A stretch of DNA of 64,000 bases from Takakia lepidozioides (Eukaryota; Streptophyta; Takakiopsida; Takakiales; Takakiaceae). The stretch spans positions 3,472,001-3,536,000 of the forward strand of contig CM060733.1 of the NCBI GenBank assembly GCA_030704615.1. The letters are read 5' to 3'. Both the position numbers and the translations under genes were made by a program. A model generated the notes under the pieces. It was not told the origin of the DNA and searched no databases. It saw nothing but the letters and a program-made list of their open reading frames with translations. Within the stretch, counting starts at the first letter, position 1, and every line of letters starts with the position of its first letter. Positions 61,290-64,000 of the stretch are shown piece by piece.

Positions 61290-61970
61290 ACACTTGCAGC
61301 TATCCCTGGAGGAGAGTAATCGTTGCTGGTGGGCTGTGATGGACACACTGATATGGACGTCTTTGGAGGGATCAACCAAGGACGACCTTCACATGATTTC
61401 CAAAGGTCTTGTAAATGATTGGGTAACTGAGAAGTGCCTAGGGAAGGATCCAGATAAGGTTTCAAAACATGGTTCATCCCTTATGCTCTGGGTACGTCCC
61501 TCAATCCTCCTATTTTGCAGCTTTGACCGACTTTGATTTGATTTGGAGAATGGAAAGCATTAATGGTGTCTGGCCTCAAACACATGTGCGCCGTTCTGCA
61601 GGGGCCATTGGAGTTTGATGGTTTTTGATAAGTCCAAGTTTGTTCATCTGAATTCCATGACATCATTCAGATCCCATAGCTGACTTGCCTTGAACGTGTC
61701 TCGCACTTTAGAGCATACCTACACAAAGCCAAACCGGACTCAGTACTTTGGAATGAAATAATGGCATGGGAGTGGCTGGAACCTGAGGTGCCACAACAAC
61801 CAAGCGGCTGGGAGTGTGGCTTTTTGTAATGACTTTCATACAGAAATACTTGGAGACCAAAATCACAAAAAAATGGGGGGCAACTTTTACAGCAGATTGG
61901 TTTACATGTGAGTACGCAGTATCAAAGCAGGATTTTCTTTGTGGATGGATAGTGGATAATTGGCCCTGAT
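61290..61970 (+). pseudogene. Element 3 Ulp1-like (C48) cysteine protease domain
   Basis: Exon-like pieces: CWWAVMDTLIWTSLEGSTKD and GLVNDWVTEKCLGKDPDKVS (61310-61490); after a TTCTGCAG acceptor GHWSLMVFDKSKFVHLNSM (61600-61660); and PQQPSGWECGF (61785-61820), then, one T out of frame, VMTFIQKYLETKI. HW.L...D, a short strand ending in an acidic residue, and Q..xGxxCG.F are the His, Asp and Gln/Cys parts of Ulp1/SENP proteases. Here the Asp position reads Asn (HLNSM) and a single-base deletion follows the Cys. Ulp1-like genes are known passengers of several plant DNA transposon groups, including KAONASHI-type MULEs. Confidence 0.55.
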
Positions 61971-63440
61971 GTAGACTTGCAGCGTAGACTGTTGCATGTG
62001 CATGCCTCGGATGCCGAGGATGTAGCTATTGTATCTCCATTCCCCACGAAAAAAAAATGAAGCTTGTCCTCCTCTTTGTAATCCCTTTGTGCCTTCTTTG
62101 GCGTCCACTGTGCTGTGGAGGGGATGAAGGGGTGAGGGGATCCTTGAGGGGGATCAGACAACCAGGGATGTGGTGGATGAGGGGGTAGGGGGATCAGGGA
62201 ACCGGGGGGGGGGGGGGGGGGGCCCACAAGGGATGACTTAGCGAGGGGAAGGGGATGAGGGAGATAAGGGAGCTGGGAAGGCGTTCAGGGGGGGATCAGG
62301 GGATCCCGGGATCAGGGGCTCAGGTTCAGGGCAGTCGGGGGATGAGGGGATGAAGAAGACAAGGGATTGTATAAGGGGTTAGCAGGGATCGGGGAAGCAG
62401 GGGAACGGGTGGGAGAGATCAGGGGATCAGGGAACCAGGGGAATGGTTGGGGAGATCAAGGGATTAGGGAACCAGGGGAACTGGCCGGGAGAAGAGGGGA
62501 TCAGGGAACCAGGGGGACGGGTGGGGAGATCAGGGGATGAGGGAACGAGGGGAGCGGGCGGGAGACCAGGGGATCAGGGAACCAGAGGAACAGGCCGGGA
62601 GATGAGGGATCATGGAGGGAATGTCGGGAGTTGGACGGGGGGATAAGGGATGAGGGGACCAGGGGTGAGGGGATGGGGGACGACAGGTTTTGAATCGGGG
62701 GATCGGGGGATCACTGGTGAAAAGTTGCGTGTGAAGGGGCAAGTTGTGAAAGGTCATTTCCGGTTTTATGGTGCACTGCCTTGCAAATGCAATGGTATCC
62801 TCCTTTTCAAATGGAGAACTTTGAACTAGTGGCTTCACGTTGGAAGCGAATGTATAATGGTTATGAGACAAAATGGCTTTCGAAACCACATAAACGGTGT
62901 CCGATATGTTATATATACTATGGGAATCCAAATGGTTCCCACCGAGGTCACCACAAATGTCTCTCATACCACTGTGAATCGCACAAAACTTCATGGGTCA
63001 CTGAACACAAGGCGCTGGCTTCAATAATTGCCCCGCCAAATGACAGCCGCACTGCCTTGTTGAGCGAACTCTTTGGGTGATACATGGGGGAGCAGTGCAC
63101 GGTGAAGGGGACCGGGCATATAAGTCCATTGCGAAGCCGCAGGGGATGGGGGGATGAGGGGGAGCAGTGAATGGGAAGGGGATCACGGGGAGCTGAGCAC
63201 AACCTCGGGAAGCAGGGGTGTGAGGGGGCCAGCTGTGATGAGAAGTGGGATGAGGGGGATCAGGGAACCTCTACCTTTTCAGGGGAGCAGAGGCCGAAGC
63301 ACTACACGAAGAGGGGGATGATGGGAGGAGGGGAGCAGTGTGCTTGCAATGCAAAAATGGTAGCAGGGAACGCACTAGGGACTGGTGGCAACCGTTTTTC
63401 AGTATGGGAATTCAGGACTGTTAATTTAAAGGCTAAACAT
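61971..63440. repeat. Element 3 right noncoding region: GGGGATC purine-rich field
   Basis: From 62100 the plus strand is dominated by GGGGATCAGGGAACCAGGGG- and GGGATGAGGGGA-like units, the complement of the GATCCCC words on the left side. A poly-G tract of about 20 bases lies at 62205-62222, mirroring the poly-C tract at about 28825. A short unsupported frame (62781-63080) interrupts. A diverged duplicate of TACCACTGTGAATCGCACAA occurs near 62970 and 63538. Confidence 0.55.
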
Positions 63441-64000
63441 AAAAGTGGGCGGTAATTTGTGTTTTGCACATCACTGCAAATGCATGCTTTCAGACTCAAT
63501 TGCAATAAAAGGTGGATGATCATCCACATCTCCTTCATTCCATTGTGAATCACAGAACACATGCATCACTAAACATAGCTTCAGCCATTTTGAATAATGA
63601 GAAATTGTTTGATACCAAATGTTTCGATGAGAATGCAATCTCAGGGAAATCAGCAATCTGAATGGGAGCACGAGAGCATAAACCTGCTTGCTCTCAACCC
63701 TTCAATCTGGGACGCCCAACTTGACGAAGTGCATGCAAAATTGACGAAGATGGAGGGATTGCTGAGACTCTTTCGGATCCAATACGTCTTGATTTTCGTG
63801 ACATAGAAACCTCTACCCAATCCTTTCTTCTCTTCAAACTCATTCCCGATCCATCCTAGACATGTTCAAACCTGCTTACAAGATGTGGGTGGAGAAGACC
63901 CACAGCCATGCGTGTGACCATTTGTGCTAGCTTTCCTCTCGTGACACGAAGGTCACTCAAAAGATGGTTCTGAAGGGCCATGTTACCTTTCACACAGACT
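63441..64000. other. Right edge, unassigned
   Basis: A short frame on the plus strand (63597-63806; LLALNPSIWDAQLDEVHAKL) has no recognisable domain. The base composition is no longer G-rich. Whether Element 3 ends here or continues beyond the window cannot be decided. Confidence 0.3.

Overview
The window is eukaryotic repeat DNA from a plant genome, and almost none of it is single-copy host gene space. Three things point to a seed-free land plant (fern, lycophyte or moss; fern-like by its PPR style, genus not resolved): Ty3/gypsy retrotransposons primed by tRNA-iMet, PLS-class pentatricopeptide (PPR) coding sequence, and GT-AG introns. I see no rRNA, tRNA, CRISPR or bacterial operon.

The window reads as a stack of nested insertions, several proven by target-site duplications (TSDs). 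From the outside in: (i) bases 1-2926 are the 3' end of a Ty3/gypsy element with an integrase and a PHD finger ('Retro-C'). (ii) A DNA element ('Element 3') with CACGTGG/GATCCCC repeats, a C2H-type zinc-finger gene, a Ser/Pro-rich gene and an Ulp1-like protease occupies 2927-4298, 27956-30694 and 58747 to about 63.4 kb. (iii) A chromodomain Ty3/gypsy element ('Retro-A1', 4299-27955) sits in Element 3. (iv) 'Element 1' (6623-24587), a MULE-like DNA transposon, splits the Retro-A1 reverse transcriptase with the 9-bp TSD AAAAGGGTG. (v) Element 1 itself holds a minus-strand Retro-A copy ('Retro-A2', 11167-19368), which carries a Retro-B fragment, and a Retro-A/PPR chimera (19950-24065). (vi) A Tat/Athila-like retrotransposon ('Retro-B', 30695-58741, TSD CCCCC) sits in the Ser/Pro-rich exon of Element 3. 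(vii) 'Element 2' (about 37579-52587), a second 15-kb MULE-like transposon, splits Retro-B RNase H with the TSD CCACAAG.

The most interesting content is the Element 1/Element 2 family. Both have closely related terminal inverted repeats (consensus GGGGGYTGYTWTTTCATGAGC) and ATGAGC-rich subterminal regions. Both carry a MULE-type transposase with a SWIM finger, transcribed divergently from a second gene. In Element 2 that second gene encodes a ParB-like 'DGNHRL' domain followed by a beta-class DNA adenine/cytosine-N4 methyltransferase-like domain; Element 1 keeps its 3' half. The region between the divergent genes is an array of perfect palindromes with 8-2-8 geometry. The word is element-specific: AAATGCGG-NN-CCGCATTT in Element 2 (also in three introns of the methyltransferase gene and downstream of it) and GAAGTCTG-TG-CAGACTTC in Element 1. 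This resembles, by analogy only, the Arabidopsis VANDAL/VANC anti-silencing MULEs.

Most coding regions contain frameshifts or stops, so they are annotated as remnants. All boundaries were read by eye; frame breaks could be real decay or sequencing error.
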